Under the pieces are notes generated by a model. The model was not told the DNA's origin and ran no database searches. It saw nothing but the letters and a program-made list of their open reading frames with translations. A stretch of 29,295 bases of DNA from JARDZI01 sp041639705. GTDB taxonomy: Bacteria; Bacillota; Clostridia; Clostridiales; Caloramatoraceae. The position numbers were made by a program, and so were the translations under genes. How positions within the stretch are numbered: position 1 is the first letter of the stretch; the number at the start of each line of letters is the position of its first letter. Below are positions 15,157 to 23,067 of this stretch, piece after piece. Location: positions 1-29,295 of the forward strand of contig JBEQBT010000009.1 in assembly GCA_041639705.1 (NCBI GenBank). Reading direction: 5' to 3'.

Positions 15157-15168
15157 GAGGTATATTTT

Positions 15169-15642
15169 ATGGGAACGCCAAACATTTTACTAACACGTAT
15201 TGATAATCGTTTAGTTCACGGCCAGGTTGGAGTAACCTGGACTACATCCTTGGGAGCAAATCTTATTGTTGTGGCTGATGATCTGGTAGCTCAGGATAAA
15301 CTTCAACAGCAGCTAATGGGTCTTACAGCTGAATCCTCAGGTGCAGGTATAAGATTTTTTACACTGCAGCGTACAATAGATATAATTAGCAAAGCTGCTC
15401 CTTCACAAAAAATATTTCTAGTATGCAAGACACCGAGTGAGGTTAGAAAACTTATAGAAGGTGGAGTTCCAATTACAGAAGTAAACGTTGGGAACATGCA
15501 TTTTTCACAGGGAAAACATCCTTTAAGTAAAAAGGTCTATGTTGATGACAAGGACCTTGAAGATCTTAGGTTTATTAAATCAAAGGGAATTAATATATAT
15601 ATACAAGACGTTCCCGGAGATTCAAAAGAATATATAGATTAA
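15169..15642 (+). CDS. PTS mannose/fructose/sorbose/N-acetylgalactosamine family IIB component
   Basis: Cytosolic phosphocarrier of 157 residues. The N-terminal RIDNRLVHGQV motif contains the phosphorylated His17, standard for the mannose-family IIB domain, and the rest has the expected alpha/beta pattern (NLIVVADDLVAQDKLQ, EVNVGNMHFSQGKHPLSKKV). It takes phosphate from IIA and passes it to the incoming sugar. GGAGG precedes the ATG, and agaS ends 12 bases upstream, so it is in the same transcript. Linkage to agaS points to an amino sugar (AgaV/GamV-like) rather than mannose. Confidence 0.93.
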   Translation: MGTPNILLTRIDNRLVHGQVGVTWTTSLGANLIVVADDLVAQDKLQQQLMGLTAESSGAGIRFFTLQRTIDIISKAAPSQKIFLVCKTPSEVRKLIEGGVPITEVNVGNMHFSQGKHPLSKKVYVDDKDLEDLRFIKSKGINIYIQDVPGDSKEYID

Positions 15643-15657
15643 AGGAGGAGGGTTCTT

Positions 15658-16449
15658 ATGCAAATTACCTTAGTTCAGGGTATTGCTCTTGCAATACTTG
15701 CTATCATCTTAGGTATTGACTTTTGGCTCGAGGCATTATTCATTTTCAGACCAATCATTGTATGTACATTAACTGGCTTAATTTTAGGTGATGTACGAAT
15801 AGGACTAATAGCAGGTGGATTAACTGAACTTGCCTTTGCTGGTTTGACTCCAGCAGGAGGAACACAACCACCAAACCCTGTTCTTGCGGGTATCATGACA
15901 ACTGTTATAGCATTTACAACAGGTTCAGACGCAAAAACAGCAATTGGACTAGCCCTACCATTTAGTATTCTTATGCAGTATATTATTCTTTTCTTCTACT
16001 CAACATTCTCATTTTTCATGGGGAAAACTGATAAAGCTGCAGAAGAAACAGACATTAAAGCTATAGTAAAGATTAACATTTTACTTACAGCAATTGTTGC
16101 AGTTACCTATGGTGTAGTTGTTTTCTTAAGTGCATATGTTGCACAGGATGCAATGAAGGCACTCGTAGAGTCAATGCCAGCATGGTTAACTCACGGCTTT
16201 GAAATTGCTGGAGGAATTCTACCAGCAGTTGGATTTGGAATGCTATTAAAGGTTATGTTAAAGGCACAGTATGTTCCATACCTTATAGTAGGATTCTTTA
16301 TAGCTTCATTTATACCAATATCCAACCTTTTACCTGTAGCTGTAGTAGGAGCAGCACTTGCACTTTATGAATATTACAGGACAAAGGATCAGAAAAATAG
16401 CGTATCAAAACTTGCTGTTGAAGGAGATGATTTTAGTGAAGGGATCTAA
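15658..16449 (+). CDS. PTS mannose family IIC component
   Basis: Integral membrane subunit of 263 residues that forms the sugar channel with IID. It is hydrophobic throughout with the family loop LIAGGLTELAFAGLTPAGGTQPPNP and the EIAGGILPAVGFGMLLKVM segment. A strong AAGGAGGAGGG site precedes the ATG. Its 3' end overlaps the IID start (GTG at 16436) by 14 bases, showing coupled translation of the two membrane partners. Confidence 0.94.
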   Translation: MQITLVQGIALAILAIILGIDFWLEALFIFRPIIVCTLTGLILGDVRIGLIAGGLTELAFAGLTPAGGTQPPNPVLAGIMTTVIAFTTGSDAKTAIGLALPFSILMQYIILFFYSTFSFFMGKTDKAAEETDIKAIVKINILLTAIVAVTYGVVVFLSAYVAQDAMKALVESMPAWLTHGFEIAGGILPAVGFGMLLKVMLKAQYVPYLIVGFFIASFIPISNLLPVAVVGAALALYEYYRTKDQKNSVSKLAVEGDDFSEGI

Positions 16450-17260
16450 TAAAGAAAATAAAAAAGAATTACAGAGAGTTTTAACAAAGAAAGACATCAC
16501 AAAATTAGGCTTTTATTCATCATTTCTTCAGGCAAGCTTTAACTATGAAAGAATGCAGGCAGGCGGATTTTTAGTTGCTCAACTTCCTTTCTTAAAGAAA
16601 ATATACAAGGATGACAAACAAGGTCTTTCTGCATCAATGAAGGACAACCTAGAGTTTATAAATACTCATCCAAACTTCGTAGGCTTCCTTATGGGACTTC
16701 TACTTTCTCTTGAAGAAAAGAAGGAAGATAGAGGGCTTATAAAAGGTCTTAAGGTTGCACTTTTCGGACCACTTGCAGGTATAGGTGATGCCCTGTTTTG
16801 GTTCACACTGCTTCCAATAGTTGCAGGTATAACTGCATCACTTGCAATTGAAGGCAGTATTCTTGGACCAATTATATTCTTTGCAGTTTACTTGACAGTA
16901 TTTATACTCCGTATAGCTTGGACACACCTTGGTTACAATCTAGGAGTTAAGGCTATAGATAAAATCAAAACAAGTACACAGATTATATCAAGGGCTGCTA
17001 CAATTCTTGGGGTTACAGTTATTGGAGGACTAATAGCATCCTATGTAAAAATAAGTCTTGCACCACAAATTGTTGTTAATGCTGAAAAGACAGTTTCAAT
17101 CCAGAAGGATTTTATTGATAAGATATTCCCTAATATTCTTCCTTTAGGATATGTACTTCTTATGTTCTATCTATTAAAGAATAAGAAGGTAAGCCCTGTA
17201 ACTTTAATAGTAATTACATTTGCATTAGCTATATTAGGTTCATTAATAGGACTTCTGTAA
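16436..17260 (+). CDS. PTS mannose family IID component
   Basis: Membrane subunit of 274 residues and partner of IIC. The long N-terminal cytosolic part (SSFLQASFNYERMQAGGF, FINTHPNFVGFLMGLLLSLEE) is followed by the conserved GLKVALFGPLAGIGDALFWF and WTHLGYNLG segments, then membrane helices. The start is taken as GTG at 16436: AAGGAG (16421-16426) lies 9 bases before it but directly abuts the in-frame ATG at 16427. The gene overlaps IIC and ends one base before IIA. Confidence 0.93.
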   Translation: MKGSNKENKKELQRVLTKKDITKLGFYSSFLQASFNYERMQAGGFLVAQLPFLKKIYKDDKQGLSASMKDNLEFINTHPNFVGFLMGLLLSLEEKKEDRGLIKGLKVALFGPLAGIGDALFWFTLLPIVAGITASLAIEGSILGPIIFFAVYLTVFILRIAWTHLGYNLGVKAIDKIKTSTQIISRAATILGVTVIGGLIASYVKISLAPQIVVNAEKTVSIQKDFIDKIFPNILPLGYVLLMFYLLKNKKVSPVTLIVITFALAILGSLIGLL

Positions 17261-17261
17261 A

Positions 17262-17702
17262 ATGAGAAAGATTATAATTTTATGCGGTCATGGAAATTAT
17301 GCTACAGGGATGCAGAGCACACTCGAGCTGCTTGCAGGCAAAAATCAAGATTTATTCTTTGTTAACTTTACAGCAGATGATACAGATATAACGTTAAAGG
17401 AAAAACTTGCTTCATTAGTTGAAAATAATAAGGGTTCAGAGATTTTATTTGTGTGTGATATTATTGGAGGTACTCCATTTAAGATTGCAGCAGAAATATC
17501 TAACTCTTCTGAAAGTATGGAGCTTGTAGTTGGATGCAATATAGGTGGAATACTTGAAATGATATTTATGAAGGATGGTCTTTCACTAAGAGAGCTTGCT
17601 GATAATATGGTTGAACAGAGTAAAAATTCAACCATAAGATTTAAAAAAATTGATACTAATGCAGCACTAGAAATAAACATCCCAGATGAAGGTGGAATTT
17701 AA
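17262..17702 (+). CDS. PTS mannose family IIA component
   Basis: Cytosolic phosphocarrier of 146 residues that receives phosphate from HPr. The active-site His10 lies in ILCGHGNYATGM, and the VCDIIGGTPFKIA and GCNIGGILEM segments are typical of the mannose-family IIA domain. Here it is a separate protein, as in the AgaF arrangement, not fused to IIB as in ManX. It follows IID by one base with only a weak ribosome site, so translation is probably coupled. A strong terminator-like hairpin follows the gene. Confidence 0.93.
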   Translation: MRKIIILCGHGNYATGMQSTLELLAGKNQDLFFVNFTADDTDITLKEKLASLVENNKGSEILFVCDIIGGTPFKIAAEISNSSESMELVVGCNIGGILEMIFMKDGLSLRELADNMVEQSKNSTIRFKKIDTNAALEINIPDEGGI

Positions 17703-17713
17703 TTTTAAAAACT

Positions 17714-17749
17714 AAGGCAGGGTTATTTATTAATAACTCTGCCTTTTTT
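17714..17749 (+). terminator. Intrinsic terminator after the PTS genes
   Basis: AAGGCAGGGTTATT pairs with AATAACTCTGCCTT (one G-U) and is followed by six T. It lies between IIA and the second SIS gene, so the latter would be expressed at a reduced level from readthrough, or from its own promoter. Confidence 0.87.
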
Positions 17750-17790
17750 AAGACAAAATACATATATCTTAAAAATAAGGGTGATGAATT

Positions 17791-18966
17791 ATGAGAATTT
17801 TAGGACTAAAGGAAAAAGAATTAAAGGAGATAGAAGGGTATTACACCTGTAAAGAGATGGTAAACCAACCATACCTATGGCATGAGGGAGTAAAAATTAT
17901 TGAGAAAAACAGAAATAGAATAAAAAAATTTATTGATGAAATCAAATCAATAAGGTCCTTAAAAATTTACCTGGTTGGTGCTGGAAGCTCTGCAAAGGCT
18001 GCAGCCTTAGTAGAGAACTACATTAGAAAGGTAACAGGATTAGATGTCTATTCAGTTTCATCAACAAATCTAATTACACAGCCTGATAATTATATTTTTC
18101 AGGATTACCCAGTGCTGCTAGTTTCCTTTGGAAGCTCAGGAAATACTACAGAAGGCCTTGAGGCTGTTGAGCTTTTTAAGGAAAGATGCAGTAAGCTATA
18201 TCAAATGCTTGTTATTTGTTCAAATAAAGGCGAGATTGTAGGAAAATACAGTAACCAGGAAGATGTTTTATATGTACCAATTCCAGAAGGAACAAAGGGC
18301 AGAAGTATGGCTGCCACAGGAGAGTTCACTCTATTAATCCAATATGCCCTTATGATGTTTGATATAGATAGCCTAGAATATTATGCAGATATGTTTAAAA
18401 ATGCTGAAACAGATGCAGAACACTTTTTCCAAAATGATATATACAAGGTTCACAGTATAGCAAATAAGAAATATGATGTTATTGCTGCATTAGGCTCAAA
18501 TGCACTAACAGCTCTTGCATCAGAAATGTGTCTTAAAATAGGTGAACTTTCAAGTGGACTTCAAAGTACACAGTTTCATCCAATTCTTGAGTTTAGGCAT
18601 GGACCAAAGCTTATTATGAATTCAAAGTCACTTGTTTCCTTTTTTATAAGCAGTGATCCTCACACAATGAAATATGAAATTGATATGCTTAAGGAATGCT
18701 CAGAAAATAAGAGAAACAGTACAATTGCTGCAGTTTCAATGGATTACAATGAGGAGATTGATGAGAACTGTGATTATTATTTCTATTTTAACAGGAATAG
18801 ATTTAAATACAGGGATGATTCCCATATTGTATTCCAGTATTCGTTGTATTTACAGAGCCTAGCCATACTAAAATCAGTTGATCTTTGTGTATCACCTGAT
18901 AATCTGAGCAGTAGTGGTGGTTTTGTAAACAAAGTGGCACAGGGAGTAAAAATATATAAAAAGTAG
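17791..18966 (+). CDS. AgaS-like SIS-domain sugar-phosphate isomerase/deaminase, divergent paralogue
   Basis: Cytosolic tandem SIS-domain protein of 391 residues, clearly related to the AgaS encoded at 14008 but diverged. It keeps YLVGAGSSAKAAALV, LLVSFGSSGNTTEGLEA, ASEMCLKIGELSSG, EFRHGPK, and the C-terminal GGFVNKVAQGVKIY. It differs at RSGNSPES (here SSGNTTEG) and at YDSPMGF (here HPILEF), both next to the substrate pocket. A related but distinct substrate, such as another amino-sugar or ketosamine phosphate, is therefore likely. The ATG follows AAGGGTGA. It is in line with the PTS operon but beyond a terminator. Function beyond SIS isomerase/deaminase is not assigned. Confidence 0.82.
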   Translation: MRILGLKEKELKEIEGYYTCKEMVNQPYLWHEGVKIIEKNRNRIKKFIDEIKSIRSLKIYLVGAGSSAKAAALVENYIRKVTGLDVYSVSSTNLITQPDNYIFQDYPVLLVSFGSSGNTTEGLEAVELFKERCSKLYQMLVICSNKGEIVGKYSNQEDVLYVPIPEGTKGRSMAATGEFTLLIQYALMMFDIDSLEYYADMFKNAETDAEHFFQNDIYKVHSIANKKYDVIAALGSNALTALASEMCLKIGELSSGLQSTQFHPILEFRHGPKLIMNSKSLVSFFISSDPHTMKYEIDMLKECSENKRNSTIAAVSMDYNEEIDENCDYYFYFNRNRFKYRDDSHIVFQYSLYLQSLAILKSVDLCVSPDNLSSSGGFVNKVAQGVKIYKK

Positions 18967-18992
18967 TATACAATAAAATTAAATAATTATTA

Positions 18993-19038
18993 AGAATAAC
19001 ACAGCATGGTTGACCTATCAACCATGTTGTGTTATTCT
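18993..19038. repeat. 21-bp-arm hairpin containing a MarR-type operator
   Basis: Arms of 21 bases (18993-19013 and 19018-19038) are complementary except for one G-T pair around a 4-base loop. It follows the second SIS gene and could stop its transcript, though no T run follows. Its centre, GTTGA-CCTA-TCAAC, doubles as operator O1 of the marR promoter. Confidence 0.7.
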
Positions 19039-19058
19039 GTAATTGTTGATATGTCAAC
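19009..19058 (+). promoter_or_regulatory. marR promoter with two matching operators
   Basis: A likely promoter is TTGACC (19010-19015), 17 bases, TATTCT (19033-19038). Operator O1, GTTGA-CCTA-TCAAC (19009-19022), covers the -35. O2, GTTGA-TATG-TCAAC (19045-19058), covers the expected start region. The two share identical 5-base arms and spacing and sit 36 bases apart centre to centre. This layout predicts MarR autorepression released by a drug or other ligand. Confidence 0.72.
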
Positions 19059-19078
19059 TAATATAAGGAGGCATAAAT

Positions 19079-19558
19079 ATGGATATTACCAATAGGTATA
19101 TAACAAAAATCTCTAGAGAAGCTCAGAGATTCGCAAGATTAAGCCTAAAGGGTACTGACCTTGGGACATCTGAGTATGAATGTCTGTACTATATACGAAA
19201 AAATAGTGGTGTAAGTCAAGAAAAGTTAAGTACTTTTTTAAATATTGACAAAGCTGCAGTTGCTCGTATGGCTGCGAACCTTGAAAAAAAGGGGTATCTA
19301 TATCGCCTTCAGGATGAAAATGACAAGCGTGCAAAGAAGCTTTTTGTAACTGACAAAGTTATTGATATAAAAAATAGGACTTCATCTGGGGAGTCGACTT
19401 TCTATGAATGGCTTCTTGAAGGCATTGAAGAGGAGAAAAAAAAGGTATTTCTAAATGTTCTTAATGAAATATATATAAAAAGTAAAAAAGAGCGCAGAGG
19501 AAATTTTGTAAATATTAAGAAAAGGGATGTTATGAATTATGGCAAAGTTGAAGATTGA
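19079..19558 (+). CDS. MarR-family transcriptional regulator
   Basis: Winged helix-turn-helix repressor of 159 residues. The DNA-binding region is SEYECLYYIRKNSGVSQEKL, then NIDKAAVARMAANLEKKGYL and the wing RLQDENDKRAKKLFVT, with the DxRxK-like pattern typical of MarR. N- and C-terminal helices would form the dimer. AAGGAGG precedes the ATG. The 3' end overlaps the first ABC exporter gene by 20 bases, so repressor and exporter are made together. The likely role is ligand-induced derepression of the exporter through the paired operators just upstream. The ligand is unknown. Confidence 0.92.
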   Translation: MDITNRYITKISREAQRFARLSLKGTDLGTSEYECLYYIRKNSGVSQEKLSTFLNIDKAAVARMAANLEKKGYLYRLQDENDKRAKKLFVTDKVIDIKNRTSSGESTFYEWLLEGIEEEKKKVFLNVLNEIYIKSKKERRGNFVNIKKRDVMNYGKVED

Positions 19559-21284
19559 ACCTATGAAACAACCTAACAAAATAATTAACTATTGGAAAAA
19601 GGAAAAATTTGTTGTAGGGTGTATTGTAATATTTGGACTTACATTTAACAGTGCAACTATACTTGGTCCGATTTATCAGGGTAAGCTGATTGATTCGATA
19701 CTTCGTGGTGACAGTATATCCTCTGTGATATATTTAGCTAGAACCTTTGTAGGCTTAATAGGGTTAATTCAGCTGATGCGTTACTTTAAGCGGTTCTATA
19801 TAAGGCGCTTTGCTAACAGCACAAGTGCCACAATGAGGCTTATGATATATAATAATATAATGCATAAAAGCACTGAAGAGTTGGATAAGGAAAATATAGG
19901 GAACTTAATGACTAGAGCAATTTCAGATGTAGATTTGTGTGTAGAAGGTATGAGAAAATTCACTACAGAAGTATTTGATACAGGAGTGCTTATGGCATCC
20001 TATTTAATTTCAATGCTCTCTTATGATATAAAAGTAACTCTTATTTCCATTATTTTTATACCAATCGCAATGATTCTTGCGGAAAAATTGAAAAGTATTA
20101 TTTACAAGTTCTCTATTGCATTTCGTACAAAAAGCAGTTATTTTGCTAGCATTACATATGATACCATTGAAAATGCAATGCTATACCGTGCCAATGGAAT
20201 GGAAGCTCAAAACAGAGTAAAGCATAATGAAGATTTAGAGGACCTGCAAAACAAGGCAATTAAAGCTAATATTTTAGAAAATTCCATGCAGCCAATATAT
20301 AATATAATTGCAATGCTCGGAATAATCACTGTAATATATCTCGGAGGTACAAAGGTAATTAATGGAGGATGGACTGTAGGAATTTTTTCAACTTATATCA
20401 TAATGTTTACTGCAATGGCAAATAAGGCAAGCAAAGCAGCCAAGCTATTTAATTCTGTGCAAAAATCACAGGTATCCTGGAAACGTATTAAGCCATATCT
20501 TACAGAGTATGAACAAAAAGATACAACCTTAAACGTTAACAAGGATAGCACAATGCTTAAAGTAGAAAATCTAAGTTTTTGTTATCCTGCAGGAAAGGAT
20601 AACATAATTGAAAATATTAGTTTCGAAGGAAGACAGGGTGAAATCATAGGAGTAACTGGCTCCATTGCCTCTGGAAAATCTACTCTTGGATTATCCTTGG
20701 TTGGGCTATATCCATATTTAGGAAGTATAAAAATAGATGGTAAGGAACTCAAGGATTACTCTGAACATGAGAGAAGTCAGATGATTTCCTATTTGGGGCA
20801 TAAGCCTCAGCTGCTTTCTGATACCATATACAATAATATAGTCCTTGGAAATGAACAGGATATCACTGCAGTTTTGAAGGATGTTTGTTTTGATACTGAT
20901 TTAGCAGCAATGCCTGAGGGTGAAAACACATTAGTTGGAAATAGCGGAATTAGATTGAGCGGTGGTCAACAGTCGAGGATAGCACTTGCAAGGACTCTTT
21001 TAAACAAGAATAAAATCATAATTTTAGACGATCCCTTTTCAGCAGTTGATATGAGAACTGAAGAAAAAATTATTGAAAATCTAAAAAGTAATTATAAGGA
21101 TAGTTTAATTATACTTGTTTCTCATCGCTTAACAATTTTCAATAGAATTAGCAAGATTGTGTTGATGCACAATGACAAAACAACAGATTATGGTACACAT
21201 AATGAATTAATGAAGAGCTCTGAGCTTTATGCAACAATATTTAACTTACAATGTACGGCAGGTGATGATAATGATGGGGAATAG
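19539..21284 (+). CDS. ABC exporter half-transporter, degenerate-site subunit
   Basis: Membrane protein of 581 residues with a type I exporter membrane domain (six helices, about residues 25-310) and a C-terminal nucleotide-binding domain. Walker A is GSIASGKST (about 374-382). The signature LSGGQ is canonical (about 473-477). Walker B reads IIILDDPFSAVD, so the catalytic Glu is Asp (about 498). The H-loop VSHR is present. With the partner encoded next this forms a heterodimer like BmrCD, LmrCD or TM287/288, in which this subunit's Walker motifs build the non-hydrolysing site. The ATG at 19539 lies inside the end of marR. The likely role is drug, lipid or peptide export; the substrate is unknown. 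Confidence 0.92.
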   Translation: MAKLKIEPMKQPNKIINYWKKEKFVVGCIVIFGLTFNSATILGPIYQGKLIDSILRGDSISSVIYLARTFVGLIGLIQLMRYFKRFYIRRFANSTSATMRLMIYNNIMHKSTEELDKENIGNLMTRAISDVDLCVEGMRKFTTEVFDTGVLMASYLISMLSYDIKVTLISIIFIPIAMILAEKLKSIIYKFSIAFRTKSSYFASITYDTIENAMLYRANGMEAQNRVKHNEDLEDLQNKAIKANILENSMQPIYNIIAMLGIITVIYLGGTKVINGGWTVGIFSTYIIMFTAMANKASKAAKLFNSVQKSQVSWKRIKPYLTEYEQKDTTLNVNKDSTMLKVENLSFCYPAGKDNIIENISFEGRQGEIIGVTGSIASGKSTLGLSLVGLYPYLGSIKIDGKELKDYSEHERSQMISYLGHKPQLLSDTIYNNIVLGNEQDITAVLKDVCFDTDLAAMPEGENTLVGNSGIRLSGGQQSRIALARTLLNKNKIIILDDPFSAVDMRTEEKIIENLKSNYKDSLIILVSHRLTIFNRISKIVLMHNDKTTDYGTHNELMKSSELYATIFNLQCTAGDDNDGE

Positions 21285-23019
21285 TTTAGTTAAAAGGTCT
21301 ATTGTGAATGTAATTAAAAAGAATATTGGAATAAGTGCATTGTTAATATTTGCAGTGTGTGGTGTTGTTATTGCAAGTTTAATTCCACCACAAATTTTAA
21401 AGTATATAATAGATAATAACCTTGTACCAAAGAGTAGTAATGGACTGTTTACTTTGGCAGCTGCATATATAGGTGTATTATTGTTTATTGGCATCTTTGA
21501 TTTTATGAAAGAGGCTGTTCTTACGATTTTAGGTCAAAAAATAACTAAGGAAATAAGGCTTGAAATGATTCAGAAGCTTGAAAAAATAAATTCAATGTTC
21601 TTTTCATCAAATGAATCAGGAGCGGTTGTTTCAAGGTTTACCAATGATGTGGATGCAATTAACTCCTTATTTACAAGTGGAATTGTTGGAATGATGATTG
21701 ATTGCTTGAAAATTGTTGGTATAGTAATTTCTATATGGCTGTTCAGCCCAAAGCTTGGAATGATTGCATTGGCATTGCTGCCTGTTATTTATGGGATTAC
21801 ACGAGCATTTCAAAAGAGAATGCTGAAGGCACAAATACAAAAAAGAATTTTAGTTGGCAAGGTAAATAATCATATTTCAGAAAGCTTAAAAAATGTAAAA
21901 ATGATTAAATCCTACGGCAAGGAAAGCTACATGGAAATGAACTATGTCAAGTATTTACTGGATAACTACAAAACAATCGAAAAAGTAAATTTTTATGATT
22001 CTGTTTTTTCTCCAAGCATCCAGCTTACTCGTGCTGTTGTGATTGCTATTATTGTAATATTATCTTCAAAGGGGTTAAACTATTTAGGTATTTCATTAGG
22101 TATGACTGCTGCAACCATTGAACTAATTTCTAACCTGTTTGCCCCTATTGAAACTCTGGGTATGGAGCTCCAAAACATTCAGCAGGCAGTATCTGGTATT
22201 CGCAGGGTAAATGACTTCTATAATGAGCCGGAGGATGAATGTAAAAAAGTTGAATTAACTGCAGAAGACGTAATTTCAAAACGTGAAGCTGTAAAAGTAT
22301 CATTTAATGAAGTTACTTTTCAATATGAAGAGGGAACTAATATTTTACAAAACATTAACCTCCATATTAACCCTCTAGAGAAGATTACCTTTGTAGGTAG
22401 GACAGGTGTTGGAAAGTCTACATTATTCAAGCTGATAATGGGCCTTTTAAAGCCCTGTAAAGGAAGTATTACAGTAAATAATATTGATGTTTATGAAATT
22501 CCAAACCTGGAAAAACGTAAATTGGTTGGATATGTGGATCAAGATTTTCATATTATAAAGGGTACAGTAGCTGAACAGGTTAGCCTTAAGGATGAAGCTA
22601 TCACAATTGAGGAAATTGAAAGTGCCCTCGACTTTGTGGGGCTTACAGATTATATAGAAACATTAGAAAATGGTATGGAAACAAACCTAAACAATGGCAA
22701 TCTATTTTCCCAGGGTCAAAAGCAATTACTTGCAATTGCAAGGGCAATTGTTACGAATCCCCCGATTTTGCTGCTTGATGAAATTACAGCAAATCTTGAT
22801 TCTACAACAGAAGAAAAAATTGTAGCTGTACTGCAAAGGGCAAGCAATACCCACACAATATTATCAATATCCCACCGATTATCCTCAATGCTTGCCAGTG
22901 ACAGGGTAGTTATTCTTGAAAATGGTAAGGTTAAAAACACTGGCTCACCGGAAGAGCTTTTACAAAATGATGATTGGTATCGAAATCATATCACACTTGA
23001 GAAGCTGACCTGGGATTAA
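21271..23019 (+). CDS. ABC exporter half-transporter, canonical-site subunit
   Basis: Partner of the preceding subunit, about 582 residues, with a six-helix membrane domain and a C-terminal ATPase domain. Walker A GRTGVGKST and Walker B ILLLDEITANLD with catalytic Glu are intact, and the H-loop is SISHR. The signature is degenerate: FSQGQ replaces LSGGQ. Its weak signature faces the Asp-containing site of the partner, and its intact Walker motifs face the partner's normal LSGGQ, so one site hydrolyses ATP and one mainly binds it. It overlaps the first subunit gene by 14 bases. The ATG at 21271 is chosen because AGGTG lies 6 bases upstream; ATGs at 21265 and 21274 are possible. Confidence 0.92.
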   Translation: MMGNSLVKRSIVNVIKKNIGISALLIFAVCGVVIASLIPPQILKYIIDNNLVPKSSNGLFTLAAAYIGVLLFIGIFDFMKEAVLTILGQKITKEIRLEMIQKLEKINSMFFSSNESGAVVSRFTNDVDAINSLFTSGIVGMMIDCLKIVGIVISIWLFSPKLGMIALALLPVIYGITRAFQKRMLKAQIQKRILVGKVNNHISESLKNVKMIKSYGKESYMEMNYVKYLLDNYKTIEKVNFYDSVFSPSIQLTRAVVIAIIVILSSKGLNYLGISLGMTAATIELISNLFAPIETLGMELQNIQQAVSGIRRVNDFYNEPEDECKKVELTAEDVISKREAVKVSFNEVTFQYEEGTNILQNINLHINPLEKITFVGRTGVGKSTLFKLIMGLLKPCKGSITVNNIDVYEIPNLEKRKLVGYVDQDFHIIKGTVAEQVSLKDEAITIEEIESALDFVGLTDYIETLENGMETNLNNGNLFSQGQKQLLAIARAIVTNPPILLLDEITANLDSTTEEKIVAVLQRASNTHTILSISHRLSSMLASDRVVILENGKVKNTGSPEELLQNDDWYRNHITLEKLTWD

Positions 23020-23067
23020 ATCCCATGTGCTTTATTAGATATAATCTATGTATGAGGAGGTTGTGTA

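Noticed and set aside
14008..18966. Fructoselysine/glucoselysine (frl/gfr) pathway for the SIS-PTS locus
   Set aside because: FrlB- and GfrE/F-type deglycases are also SIS proteins next to mannose-family PTS genes. However, the first SIS protein matches AgaS in length and in specific blocks, and the kinase plus GatY-type aldolase would be unnecessary for deglycases that release glucose-6-phosphate. The option is kept only for the second SIS protein.
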